From positions 25,768 through 89,767 of the forward strand of contig JAVHLZ010000009.1 of the NCBI GenBank assembly GCA_031081675.1: a stretch of 64,000 bases of DNA. Direction: 5' to 3'. Positions 1 through 7,979 of this stretch are shown one piece after another (position 1 is the stretch's first letter; the number at the start of each line of letters is the position of its first letter). This DNA comes from Armatimonadota bacterium. Lineage in GTDB: Bacteria; Sysuimicrobiota; Sysuimicrobiia; Sysuimicrobiales; Kaftiobacteriaceae. Made by a program: the position numbers and the translations under genes. Below the pieces are notes generated by a model. It had not been told where the DNA came from and did no database searches. It saw nothing but the letters and a program-made list of their open reading frames with translations.

Positions 1-623
1 TCCAGGTGAACCCCCGGTCCGGGCTCACGTTCGCGACCGGGCTGCGGTCCATCGTCCGCCAGGATCCGGACATCATCATGATCGGCGAGATCCGCGACGT
101 GGAGACGGCCGAAATCGCCATCCACGCCGCGCTGACCGGGCACCTGGTGCTCACCACCATCCACACCAACGACGCCCCCTCGGCCCTGACCCGCCTGGCC
201 GACATGGGGATCGAGCCCTACCTGATCGCCTCGGCGGTGATCGGCGTGGCCTCCCAGCGGCTGGTCCGGCTGCTGTGCGCCGAGTGCAAGCAGCCGGCGC
301 CCATCCCCAAGGACCTGATGGCCTGGCTGGCGGGGGCGGTGCGCGAGCCCCTGCCGGCGGCGGAGTTCGCGCGGCCGGGGGGGTGCGCCGCCTGCCGCCA
401 CACCGGCTACCAGGGCAGGACGGGGATCTTCGAGGTGCTGGTGATGACCGACGCCGTGCGCCGCAAGGTCCTGGCCCGGGCGTCCGCCGCCGAGATCGGC
501 GAGGCGGCCCGGGCGGAGGGGATGATCCCCATGCGGGCCGACGGCATGCTCAAGGCCCTGCGCGGGCTCACGACGGTGGAGGAGGTCCTGCGGGTCACGC
601 GGGTGGAGGAACCCACACTGTAG
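1..623 (+). CDS. pilB: Type IV pilus assembly / type II secretion ATPase PilB/GspE, C-terminal part
   Basis: Hexameric cytoplasmic ATPase that powers pilus extension or pseudopilus assembly. Only the C-terminal half is present; the reading frame is already open at the left edge, and the GTG at position 6 is an internal valine of the conserved [10 protein letters not shown] segment. Visible are the Walker B region ([10 protein letters not shown]), the His box (TIHTND) and the two CxxC pairs (CAEC and, about 50 residues later, CAAC) of the PilB/GspE zinc finger. It ends in TAG. The pilC partner lies about 3.5 kb downstream, beyond a reverse-strand two-component module. PilB and GspE are hard to separate without the N-terminus; the pilM/N/O genes downstream favour PilB. 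Confidence 0.95.
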   Translation, partial: QVNPRSGLTFATGLRSIVRQDPDIIMIGEIRDVETAEIAIHAALTGHLVLTTIHTNDAPSALTRLADMGIEPYLIASAVIGVASQRLVRLLCAECKQPAPIPKDLMAWLAGAVREPLPAAEFARPGGCAACRHTGYQGRTGIFEVLVMTDAVRRKVLARASAAEIGEAARAEGMIPMRADGMLKALRGLTTVEEVLRVTRVEEPTL

Positions 624-663
624 GGGGAAATCCCCCGTGGAAACGTTGAAAATTCAATCCACT

Positions 664-748
664 CCATCTCCTCAATCTGCCCGATCTTCTCAATCCGGCG
701 ACGCGTAGATCGAGTAGATTGGGTAGATTGAGGAGATCGAGTAGATCG
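664..748. repeat. Inverted pair of 9-bp repeat arrays between convergent genes
   Basis: Period-9 units related to GATYGNGNA fill the gap between the convergent pilB and response-regulator genes. The left arm (about 666-686) has the units in reverse orientation and the right arm (about 717-737) in forward orientation, so the two can pair over about 21 bp with two G-U type exceptions and a 30-nt loop. It may act as a bidirectional terminator. Related arrays occur at 20532-20603 and 42628-42741. Confidence 0.75.
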
Positions 749-750
749 TC

Positions 751-1122
751 TCAGCGGTTCGCCGCCTGGCGGATCGCCGCGATGATCTCGGTGGCCGGCT
801 GGTCCTTGACCAGCAGCCCCTGCAGCCCGCTGCGGGCGACCCGCTCGGGATCCAGGGCGCCGGGAAACGCGGTGAGCATGAAGACCTTCGTCTCCGGCAG
901 CTCCCGCACGATGGTCCGGGCAGCCGTGTAGCCGTCCATCCCGCTCATGCGGAAGTCGATCAGCACCACGTCGGGGCGCAGCTCCCGGGCGCGCGCCACC
1001 GCCTCGCCGCCCTCCCCGGCCTCGCCCACCACCTCCAGGTCGGGCTGGGTCTGCAACACCCGGGCCATCCGCTGCCGGTAGGAGGGGTTGTCGTCGACCA
1101 GCATCACCCGGATCTTCCGCAC
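751..1122 (-). CDS. Single-domain response regulator (receiver only)
   Basis: A stand-alone CheY-like receiver of about 123 residues with no output domain. The acidic pair (LVDD) is at residues 10-11, the phosphoacceptor Asp at about residue 56 in VVLIDFRM, and the conserved Lys in LLVKD. The GTG at 1122 is chosen because GGGGAGG lies 6 nt upstream; an upstream GTG at 1149 is also in frame but has no ribosome site. It is the last gene of a reverse-strand module with a LuxR-type regulator and a histidine kinase, so it may be a second phosphorylation target or a phosphate sink. Its place between pilB and pilC suggests, but does not prove, a role in pilus control. Confidence 0.88.
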   Translation of the reverse strand: MRKIRVMLVDDNPSYRQRMARVLQTQPDLEVVGEAGEGGEAVARARELRPDVVLIDFRMSGMDGYTAARTIVRELPETKVFMLTAFPGALDPERVARSGLQGLLVKDQPATEIIAAIRQAANR

Positions 1123-1226
1123 CGCACGCCTCCCCGCAGGCACACCCACTGTACGGCCGCCCCCGCCGGGGGTAAATCGGACGAAGGTACCAGGGAATCC
1201 GGGACAGGAGCCGGGCGGGCGCCGCT

Positions 1227-1901
1227 CTACCCGCCTCCTTCCGGAGGCCGCACCAGCCCGCTGCGCAGGGCCAGCACGGCCGCCTGGGTGCGGCTGTTCA
1301 CGTGGAGCTTCTCCATGATGTTGCTGAGGTGGTTCTTGACGGTGCGCTCGCTGATGGACAGGCGGCGGGCGATCTCCTTGTTGGCCAGCCCGCCGGCCAC
1401 CAGCTGCAGGATCTCGACCTCCCGGGGGGTGAGGGGGAGGTGGACCCCGGCCAGGTCGGTCCTCTCCCGGGTGCGGGCGAACTCGCGCATGACCTTGGCG
1501 GCCATGGTGGGCGCCAGCAACCCCTCCCCGCCGTGGACCACCCGGATGGCCCGGACCAGTTCGTCGGGAGTGCAGTCCTTGAGCAGGTAGCCCATGGCGC
1601 CGGCCTTGATGGCCTCGAACAGGTACTCCTCGTCGGCGTGCACGGTCAGCATGATGATGCCGGTGCGGGGGCTGCGGGCCTTGATCATCCGGGCGGCGTC
1701 GATGCCGGACAGGCCGGGCATGGCCACGTCCAGCAGGACCACGTCGGGCGCCAGGTCCTCCACCATCCGGACGGTCTGGTCGCCGGTCTCGGCCTCGCCC
1801 ACCACCTCCACATCGCCGGCCGCCTCCAGCAGCCGGCGCACCCCCTGCCGGAACAGGGCGTGGTCGTCCGCGAGCAGCACCCGCACCGCGGCCCCGTTCA
1901 C
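1227..1901 (-). CDS. NarL/DegU-type response regulator with LuxR HTH
   Basis: A DNA-binding two-component regulator of 224 residues. The N-terminal receiver has the LLADDH acidic pocket, phosphoacceptor Asp58 (VVLLDVAMPG) and LLKD lysine. The C-terminal LuxR helix-turn-helix (about residues 155-215) includes LTPREVEILQLVAGG and NKEIARRLSISERTVKNHL. It starts with GTG 4 nt after the kinase stop, with a GGGAGGTGAG ribosome site inside the end of the kinase gene, so the two are translationally close and form a cognate pair. The target genes cannot be read from the sequence. Confidence 0.95.
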   Translation of the reverse strand: MNGAAVRVLLADDHALFRQGVRRLLEAAGDVEVVGEAETGDQTVRMVEDLAPDVVLLDVAMPGLSGIDAARMIKARSPRTGIIMLTVHADEEYLFEAIKAGAMGYLLKDCTPDELVRAIRVVHGGEGLLAPTMAAKVMREFARTRERTDLAGVHLPLTPREVEILQLVAGGLANKEIARRLSISERTVKNHLSNIMEKLHVNSRTQAAVLALRSGLVRPPEGGG

Positions 1902-1905
1902 CCGC

Positions 1906-3963
1906 TCACCTCCCCAGCGGCACCCGCACCGTGACCGTGGTTCCCCGCCCGGGCGCGCTCTCCACGTCCAGGCGTCCGCCCACCAGCGCCGCCCGCTCTT
2001 CCATGGACACCAGCCCCAGGTGGCGCCGGCCCGGCGGCTGGGCCCGGTAGGCGGCCACGTCGAAGCCGATGCCGTTGTCGGTGACCGAGGCGGTGCACCC
2101 GTCGTCGTCCACCCGCGCCCGGATCTGCACCGCCGTGGCCCGGGCGTGGGTCCGCACGTTGGTCAGGGCCTGGCGCACGATGGCCAGGATGGCGTGGCGG
2201 ACCGCCGACGGCAGGCGGGAGGTCTCGCCGGTGGTCTCCACGGCGGTGGCGATGCCCGTCTGCCTCTGGAACTCCCGCCCCAGCGCCTCCAGGGCGGCCG
2301 GCAGCTCGCTGCCGACGTCGGGCTGCCGGCGCAGGTCCGACATATACTCCCGCAGTTCCCGCATGGCCCGCTCCAGCAGCCCCCGGAGATCTGCGAGGTC
2401 TGTGGCCGTCCGGTCGCCGCCGGAGAGGGTCAGGGCCACCAGGTCCGTCTGCAGGAGGGCGTCGGCCAGGGTCTGGGCCACCCCGTCGTGGAGCTCCCGG
2501 GCGATGCGGCGGCGTTCCTCCACGATGCCGATGTCGGCGATGCGGTGGGCGGTGCGGACCATCTGCACCGCGGCCGCCATCTGCGCGGACACGGCCGCCA
2601 GCCGGTCCGGGGCGGTCGGGCCGTCCGCGGCCAGGCCGAACGCCACCGCGCCGATGGTCTTGCCGTCCACGGTGAGGGGCACGCACGCCGCCACCTCCTG
2701 CGATCCGGGCGGCGCGCTGAGGGTGTGCACCTGCCCCTGGGTGCTGGCGGCCAGCAGCCCGGGCAGCAGGCCCAGCGCCGCCTGACCGCCGATGCCCCGG
2801 CTGGCCACCACCTCCACCATGCCGGTGTCCTCCCGCTCCAGGGCCAGGACGGCAAACCGCGCCGCCGTCAGCGAGCGGGCCTGGTCGAGCAAAGCCGGCC
2901 ACAGCACCGAGGGGTCTCGGGCCAGAGCCCGGGTCACGTCGCCGATGCCCGCGGCCACCTCGACCAGCGCCGCGGCCAGCTCGCGCTCGGCCCGGGCCCT
3001 GATCAGGACCGGAGCGGCGGCCCGGGCCAGCAGGTCGGCCGTCTGGAGATCCTCCAGGGTGAACCACGGCCGGGTGGCCATCCGGTTGAGGTTCAGCACG
3101 CCCAGGGGGCGCGATCCGGCGGTGAGCGGCACGCACAGGGACGAGCCCAGTTCCTGGCGCGTCAGGGGGACGGGGGTGGAGGTCCCGGGCGTCAGCAGGA
3201 TCGGACGGCCCTCCCGGGCCACCCACCCGGCGATTCCCTCGCCCAGGCGAGGCCGGGCGTCGGCGGACCCCTCCCGGAGGCCGCGGGACGCCAGGATCTC
3301 CAGCCGGTCCTCGCGGTCCAGGTAGACCATCACCGACCCGCTGTCGGCACCCAGCAGCCTTGACATTTCGTCCAGGACTGCCTCGGCCGTGGCCTGCACG
3401 GGTCCCGGCGACGTCGCCCGCTCAGACAGGACTCTCACCGCGGCCTCCAGTGCGGCCCGCCGCCCGCTGCGGACGCCGGCGGCCGCGGCGGTCAGGGCGG
3501 TGGCCACAAGCGCCACTGCGGCCGCCGCCCATCCGGCCGCCGAGGGGACCGGCAGCGCCCTCTGCGCGGTGGCCGCGGCGCCGGCCACCACCGCTGCCGC
3601 CGCGACCCCACCCTGGTAGCCCGTGAGCACGCCCGCGGCCGCCACCACCGGAAATCCGAGGAACAGAAAGCCCTGGGCGCGCGCGGCCAGCAGCAGTCCG
3701 GCGGCGACGGCCGCGACATCCAGCCCGATCCCCACGCGGGCTGCCCGGACCGCCTGGGTCGGCAGCCTCCACGCCCACAGCGCCAGGACGAGGGCGTACC
3801 CCGCCATGCCCACGAACAACGCCGCCGGCGTGTGCGGCCCGCCGGGAGCGGCAACATCGTGGGCCACCAGCAGTGCCAGGACCAGCCACCGGACAGCCAG
3901 GGTGGCGTGGGCGACGTCAGCGTGAGTGTCCACCGGCCCGCCGGCCGCAGAAACACGATGCAT
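1906..3963 (-). CDS. NarL-family sensor histidine kinase with two GAF domains
   Basis: A 685-residue sensor kinase of the HisKA_3 (NarX/DegS) class. An N-terminal block of hydrophobic segments (about residues 21-165) suggests a membrane sensor region. Two GAF-like domains follow (about 185-320 and 345-465), then the dimerisation/phosphorylation helix with His492 in RRRIARELHDGVAQTL, then a compact HATPase domain with the N box (RQALTNVRTHARA) and G1 box (DNGIGFD). It is the first gene of the kinase / LuxR regulator / receiver module. The signal is unknown; GAF domains often bind small molecules, haem or nucleotides. Confidence 0.93.
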   Translation of the reverse strand: MHRVSAAGGPVDTHADVAHATLAVRWLVLALLVAHDVAAPGGPHTPAALFVGMAGYALVLALWAWRLPTQAVRAARVGIGLDVAAVAAGLLLAARAQGFLFLGFPVVAAAGVLTGYQGGVAAAAVVAGAAATAQRALPVPSAAGWAAAAVALVATALTAAAAGVRSGRRAALEAAVRVLSERATSPGPVQATAEAVLDEMSRLLGADSGSVMVYLDREDRLEILASRGLREGSADARPRLGEGIAGWVAREGRPILLTPGTSTPVPLTRQELGSSLCVPLTAGSRPLGVLNLNRMATRPWFTLEDLQTADLLARAAAPVLIRARAERELAAALVEVAAGIGDVTRALARDPSVLWPALLDQARSLTAARFAVLALEREDTGMVEVVASRGIGGQAALGLLPGLLAASTQGQVHTLSAPPGSQEVAACVPLTVDGKTIGAVAFGLAADGPTAPDRLAAVSAQMAAAVQMVRTAHRIADIGIVEERRRIARELHDGVAQTLADALLQTDLVALTLSGGDRTATDLADLRGLLERAMRELREYMSDLRRQPDVGSELPAALEALGREFQRQTGIATAVETTGETSRLPSAVRHAILAIVRQALTNVRTHARATAVQIRARVDDDGCTASVTDNGIGFDVAAYRAQPPGRRHLGLVSMEERAALVGGRLDVESAPGRGTTVTVRVPLGR

Positions 3964-4048
3964 CGCGGCTCACACTTCGTACATGCCCGCCCCAACCCCT
4001 GTCGGCGCCGCCGGGCGTGCCCGGGCGGGGCGTGGGACTTTCGTCCGA

Positions 4049-4077
4049 TTGCCGCCCGCGCGCACCGCTGGTACACT
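4049..4077 (+). promoter_or_regulatory. Putative sigma-A promoter of pilC
   Basis: TTGCCG (4049-4054), 17 nt, TACACT (4072-4077), with the pilC ATG at 4110 preceded by GGGGAGGAGGGGG. It lies in the divergent gap between the kinase and pilC, so the pilus genes probably have their own promoter separate from pilB. Confidence 0.5.
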
Positions 4078-4109
4078 GGCGCCGCCCGGGCGGCGGGGGA
4101 GGAGGGGGA

Positions 4110-5321
4110 ATGGCGCGCTACGTGTACCGGGCCTGGGATCAGGCCGGCCGGCTGGCGACCGGGGTTCTGGACGCCGACAGCCCCCGGGTCGCCGCCGCCC
4201 TGCTGCAGGCCCGGGGCTACCTGGTGACGTCCCTGCAGGAACAGGATCAGACCCCGAAGGCCGCAGGGCAGATCCGGGGAGGACGCATCGGGCGCGCCCA
4301 GCTGGTCCTGTTCACCCGCCAGCTGGCCACCATGATCTCGGCCGGCCTGCCCATCGTCACGGCCCTGCATGTCTTAGAGGACCAGATCGGCCACCGGCGG
4401 TTCCGGGACGTCATTGCGGCCGTGCGCGCCGGCATCGAGCGGGGCGGCAGCCTGTCCGAGGAGATCGCCCGCCACCCGAACGTCTTCTTCGAGTTCTACG
4501 TGAACACGGTCCGCTCCGGCGAGGTCAGCGGCGTCCTGGACGCCTCCCTGAACTACCTGGCCGACTACCTGGAGAAGGAGTACGACCTGGTGCAGCGGGT
4601 GCGCACCGCGGCCACGTACCCGCTGCTGGTTCTGGCCTTCACCCTGCTGGTGGCCGCCGCCGCCGTCGTCTTCATCGTCCCGGTCTTCGTCCAGATTTTC
4701 GCCTCCTTCAAGGTGCCCCTGCCCCTGCTGACCCGCGTCCTGGTCAGGACCAGCGTCCTGGTGCGCACCTACTGGTGGGCGGCCGGGGCAGCCCTGGCCC
4801 TGGCGGCCGCGGGCGCGGGGTCCCTCCGCCGCACCCGGACCGGCCGGGAGGTCCTGGACGCCCTCCTGCTCCGTCTGCCGGTGGCCGGGTCCCTGATCCA
4901 CCGGCTGGCGCTGGCGCGCTTTGGCCGGGCGATGGCGGTGATCATCCGCAGCGGCATCCCCCTGCTGGAGGGCCTGGCGGTGGTAGCCACGGCGCTGGGC
5001 AACCGGGTCGTGGGCCGACAGGTGGAGGCGGCCCGGGAAGGGATGCGGGCCGGGCTGTCCATGGCCGAATCCCTGCGCCGCCAGCCCCTGATCCCCCCCA
5101 TGGTGGTGCAGATGGTGCGGGTGGGAGAGGAGACCGGCGCGATGGAGGACGTGCTCATCAAGCTGGCCGAGTTCTACGAGCGCGAGGTGGACAACGCGGT
5201 CAAGAGGTTCGCGTCGGTGGTGGAGCCCATCCTGATCGTCTGCGTGGGCGGCGTGGTGGCCGTGGTGGCGCTGGCGGTCCTGCTGCCCATCTGGACGCTG
5301 ATCGCCACCCTGCCGCGCTGA
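4110..5321 (+). CDS. pilC: Inner-membrane platform protein PilC/GspF
   Basis: A polytopic membrane protein of 403 residues forming the platform on which PilB acts. It has the typical duplicated GspF architecture: an N-terminal MARYVYRAWD segment, a first cytoplasmic domain (LVLFTRQLATMISAGLPIVTAL), a membrane hairpin (LLVLAFTLLVAAAAVVFIVP), then a second copy (ARFGRAMAVIIRSGIPLLEGL) and a C-terminal membrane segment. The ATG at 4110 follows a strong ribosome site and matches the family N-terminus. The inverted repeat GGGCCC (5324-5329 and 5337-5342) directly after the stop is a weak terminator candidate without a T-tract. Confidence 0.96.
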   Translation: MARYVYRAWDQAGRLATGVLDADSPRVAAALLQARGYLVTSLQEQDQTPKAAGQIRGGRIGRAQLVLFTRQLATMISAGLPIVTALHVLEDQIGHRRFRDVIAAVRAGIERGGSLSEEIARHPNVFFEFYVNTVRSGEVSGVLDASLNYLADYLEKEYDLVQRVRTAATYPLLVLAFTLLVAAAAVVFIVPVFVQIFASFKVPLPLLTRVLVRTSVLVRTYWWAAGAALALAAAGAGSLRRTRTGREVLDALLLRLPVAGSLIHRLALARFGRAMAVIIRSGIPLLEGLAVVATALGNRVVGRQVEAAREGMRAGLSMAESLRRQPLIPPMVVQMVRVGEETGAMEDVLIKLAEFYEREVDNAVKRFASVVEPILIVCVGGVVAVVALAVLLPIWTLIATLPR

Positions 5322-5498
5322 CCGGGCCCAAAGCGCGGGCCCCGCCTCCCCGTAGGCCGTTGGTCCCATCCGAATCGCCCGAACGTCCCATTGTGACGGC
5401 ACCCCAGATGCCCTGACAATGGCGGCGGAACGCGCCACCGGCCGCCGGCACGGCGGTGGGGGCGCGCATCCCGCACAACCGTCGAGGGGGAGACGAGC

Positions 5499-5996
5499 AT
5501 GGACGCCATGGGGAAGGACCGGAGGGGATTCACCCTCATCGAGATCGCCATCGTGGTGGCGATCATCGGCATCCTGCTGCTGATCGCGCTGCCGCTGTTC
5601 ACCGGCGCGCGCACCCGGGCGTATGTGGCCGAGGCCCGCAGCCTGGCCTCCGAGTGGAAGGCGCTGGCGTGGAGCTGCCTGGTGGAGCGCAACTTCCGGG
5701 AGTCACGCTGCGACAGTATGGCGAAGATCGGGTGGACGCCTCCGCCTGACAGCGACGCGTGGGACTGGACCGGAGGAGCGTTTGTGGCCTGCGGCATCGC
5801 GGCGGCCGGCACCATCAACCCCGCGACGCTGACCCCGTGCGCGGGAGCCACGGACAACACCAACAACGACTCGTACCTGGCGCTGGTCGTGCCGCCCAAC
5901 ACCACCACCAACCTGGTGACCAACCGCTACGTGCTGGTGATCCGGACCAACACCGGGGTCGTGCAGGAGAGCCCGGCCGACGGGTCGACGATCTAG
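5499..5996 (+). CDS. Type IV major pilin / type IVa prepilin-like protein
   Basis: A 165-residue prepilin. A short charged leader ends in the prepilin peptidase site RRG|FTLIE with Glu at +5, followed by a hydrophobic helix (IAIVVAIIGILLLIALPLF) typical of PilA. The globular part holds three cysteines that could form a disulphide (near residues 61, 71 and 94). The ATG at 5499 has GAGGGGGAGA just upstream. It is the first and most canonical of five consecutive class III signal-peptide proteins, so it is the best candidate for the main subunit. Confidence 0.9.
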   Translation: MDAMGKDRRGFTLIEIAIVVAIIGILLLIALPLFTGARTRAYVAEARSLASEWKALAWSCLVERNFRESRCDSMAKIGWTPPPDSDAWDWTGGAFVACGIAAAGTINPATLTPCAGATDNTNNDSYLALVVPPNTTTNLVTNRYVLVIRTNTGVVQESPADGSTI

Positions 5997-6021
5997 CCGC
6001 CCGCCGGGTCCGGGGGGTCCT

Positions 6022-6504
6022 GTGGAGCAGCGGCGCGATTCCTGCCGGCAGGCGGGCGGGCGGCGGGACCAGACGGGCCTGGGCGCCCTCGAAGTCCTGC
6101 TGGCCCTGACCCTGGTGGCCGTCCTGGTGGCGGTGGGCCTGCCCCCCCTGCAGCGGTACCTGGCGCTGCGGGACCTGGAGCAGGCCGCCCGGGGCCTGGC
6201 CGCCGACCTGCGGCTGACCCAGCAGTATGCCCTGACCCAGCACGAGGCCTACCGCCTGGCCTACGCCGCGGGCCGCTACACCGTCGCCCGGGTCAGCGAC
6301 GGCGCGGTCAGCAAGCAGGTGGACGTGCCGGCGTCGGTGACGGTCACCAGCACCTGGGCGGGGGACGCCGTCGAGTTCGCGCCCACGGGAGCGCCCGCGG
6401 CGGCGGGGTCGTTCTGCCTGACCGACGGGGCCACCGCCAGGCAAGTGGAGGTCCTGCCGACGACGGGGCGGGTCTCCGTCCAGGAGGTCCCGACGTGTCC
6501 GTAG
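6022..6504 (+). CDS. GspH/FimT-like minor pseudopilin
   Basis: A 160-residue protein with a slightly unusual prepilin site: an 18-residue polar leader, then TG|LGALEVLLALTLVAVL, which keeps Gly at -1 and Glu at +5 but has Leu instead of Phe/Met at +1. The C-terminal part (DLRLTQQYALTQHEAYRL) resembles the GspH/FimT pseudopilin family. It starts at GTG and overlaps the next gene by 10 nt, indicating co-translation. GspH-like proteins usually sit near the pilus or pseudopilus tip and prime assembly. Confidence 0.8.
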   Translation: MEQRRDSCRQAGGRRDQTGLGALEVLLALTLVAVLVAVGLPPLQRYLALRDLEQAARGLAADLRLTQQYALTQHEAYRLAYAAGRYTVARVSDGAVSKQVDVPASVTVTSTWAGDAVEFAPTGAPAAAGSFCLTDGATARQVEVLPTTGRVSVQEVPTCP

Positions 6505-6890
6505 GCGGCGAGAGAGGGATGACCCTGGTCGAGGTGGTGGCCGCCGTGGCGGTGTTCGGCCTGGTGGCCGCCGTCCTGACGGGGTTCTACCTCATCGCCT
6601 CGACCCGCGGGCTGCTGGGGCGCGACACCACCGCAGCGGCGCTGCTGGCCCAGCAGCGCATCGAGCAGGCGCAGGTCCTGGCCTACGGCAGCCTGGCCGG
6701 CCTGGCCGGCACCGAGGTCCTGGACTCCCTGGGCGTCCCCGCCGCCGACGGCCCGTACACGCGGACGACGGTGGTGACCACGCCGGCGCTGGGAACATCC
6801 CGGCTCACCCAGGTGGACGTCACCGTGTCCTGGACGGACCAGAACATCCCCCGGCAGGTCACCCTGTCCACCCTGGTGGTCCAGCGATGA
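6495..6890 (+). CDS. PilV/GspI-like minor pseudopilin
   Basis: A 131-residue prepilin-like protein with the site ERG|MTLVEVVAAVAVFGLVAAVL (Met at +1, Glu at +5). The short size, the position after a GspH-like and before a PilW-like protein, and the AALLAQQRIEQAQ helix fit the PilV/GspI class. The GTG start lies inside the previous gene, and the stop overlaps the next start by 4 nt (ATGA). Confidence 0.8.
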   Translation: MSVGGERGMTLVEVVAAVAVFGLVAAVLTGFYLIASTRGLLGRDTTAAALLAQQRIEQAQVLAYGSLAGLAGTEVLDSLGVPAADGPYTRTTVVTTPALGTSRLTQVDVTVSWTDQNIPRQVTLSTLVVQR

Positions 6891-7966
6891 GTCCCTCCCG
6901 CGCCCAGCAGGGCCTGACGCTGCTGGAGACGGTGCTGGCCGTGGCGCTGCTGGCCCTGGTCCTGGCCGCAGTGTATGCCCTGGTGACCGTCGGTGCGCGC
7001 GGGTGGGCCGGACTGGTGGGCCAGGCCGACGTCCAGCAGCACCCGCGGGTGGCGGTGTCCCGGATCCTCGCCGAGGTGCGCCAGTCGCGGGACTTCGTGA
7101 TCTCCTCCGGCGGGACCAGCCTGGGGCTGGTGAAGGTCACCCGCCTGACCGCCGACGCCCTGCCGGGGGCGACGGCGGTCTCGGTGGAGGACGCCTCCCC
7201 GCTGGCCGCCGGCCGGCCCGTGACCCTGATCCGCCTCACCAGCGCCGAGACGGCATCCGCGGCATCCGTGGCGGGCACCACGGTCACCCTGTCGGCGCCT
7301 CTGGGCCTGCCCCACCGCCGCGGGGAGCCGGTCCGCCGGGGCCAGACCACCCTGGCCGCCCCCGCCGCCGCCGGGACCACCACGCTGGCCGTCGCGGACG
7401 CTGTCCTGGCAGCGGGGGATGCGGTGGCCGTGGGGACGGAGGGGCCGTTTGTCGTCACCGCGGTCGCCGGAACCAGCGCAACCGTGACGCCCGCGCTGGG
7501 CCGCTCCCACGCCGCCGGAGAGCCCGTGCAGCCGCTGGCGGTGGTGTACACGCTGGCCGGCACGCAGCTCCTGCGCAACGGGGTGGTGCTGGCGGACCTG
7601 CTGTCGGCTCCTCCGGGACGCGCCCTGTTCAGCGCTCCCGCCGCCGTCCTCGCCGCGGGGGTTCCGGTGGGAGCGACCCGGCTGTGCGTGGACACGGTCG
7701 CCGGCTTCTCCGCCGGAGACCGCGTGCAGGTCGGACAGGAGCTCTACGGGGTCCAGGCCTTCCCGGCGGACCGCCTCCAGGTGCTGAGCGTCGACTCCGC
7801 CGCCGGCTGTCTTGTGGTCAGCCCCGGCGTCGCGTTCGCGCGCCCGGCCGGAACCCCCGTGCGGGTGATGGTGGTGGAGGTCAGCCTTCTGGCTTCCCAG
7901 TACAACGACGCCCTCGGCCAGACCCAGACCGCCGCCATCGTGTCCAGGGCGGCCCTGAGGAACTGA
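6887..7966 (+). CDS. PilW/GspJ-like minor pseudopilin carrying three internal repeats
   Basis: A 359-residue prepilin-like protein: QQG|LTLLETVLAVALLALVL at the N-terminus with Glu at +5, then a PilW-type helix (RVAVSRILAEVRQSRDFV). The body is longer than usual. It contains three related segments of about 55-70 residues (about 91-150, 160-214 and 258-326). Each begins GAT/GTT-(x)-L/V-x-V, passes through an AAGD/SAGDRV turn and ends G-x-P-V-(R/Q), which looks like beta-sheet repeats. The start is in ATGA overlap with the previous gene. The repeats may enlarge the exposed tip domain. Confidence 0.8.
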   Translation: MSPSRAQQGLTLLETVLAVALLALVLAAVYALVTVGARGWAGLVGQADVQQHPRVAVSRILAEVRQSRDFVISSGGTSLGLVKVTRLTADALPGATAVSVEDASPLAAGRPVTLIRLTSAETASAASVAGTTVTLSAPLGLPHRRGEPVRRGQTTLAAPAAAGTTTLAVADAVLAAGDAVAVGTEGPFVVTAVAGTSATVTPALGRSHAAGEPVQPLAVVYTLAGTQLLRNGVVLADLLSAPPGRALFSAPAAVLAAGVPVGATRLCVDTVAGFSAGDRVQVGQELYGVQAFPADRLQVLSVDSAAGCLVVSPGVAFARPAGTPVRVMVVEVSLLASQYNDALGQTQTAAIVSRAALRN

Positions 7967-7979
7967 GGGGGGACCGACG

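Noticed and set aside
5324..5342. Factor-independent terminator after pilC
   Set aside because: Only a 6-bp stem with no T-tract; noted within the pilC entry instead of as a separate feature.
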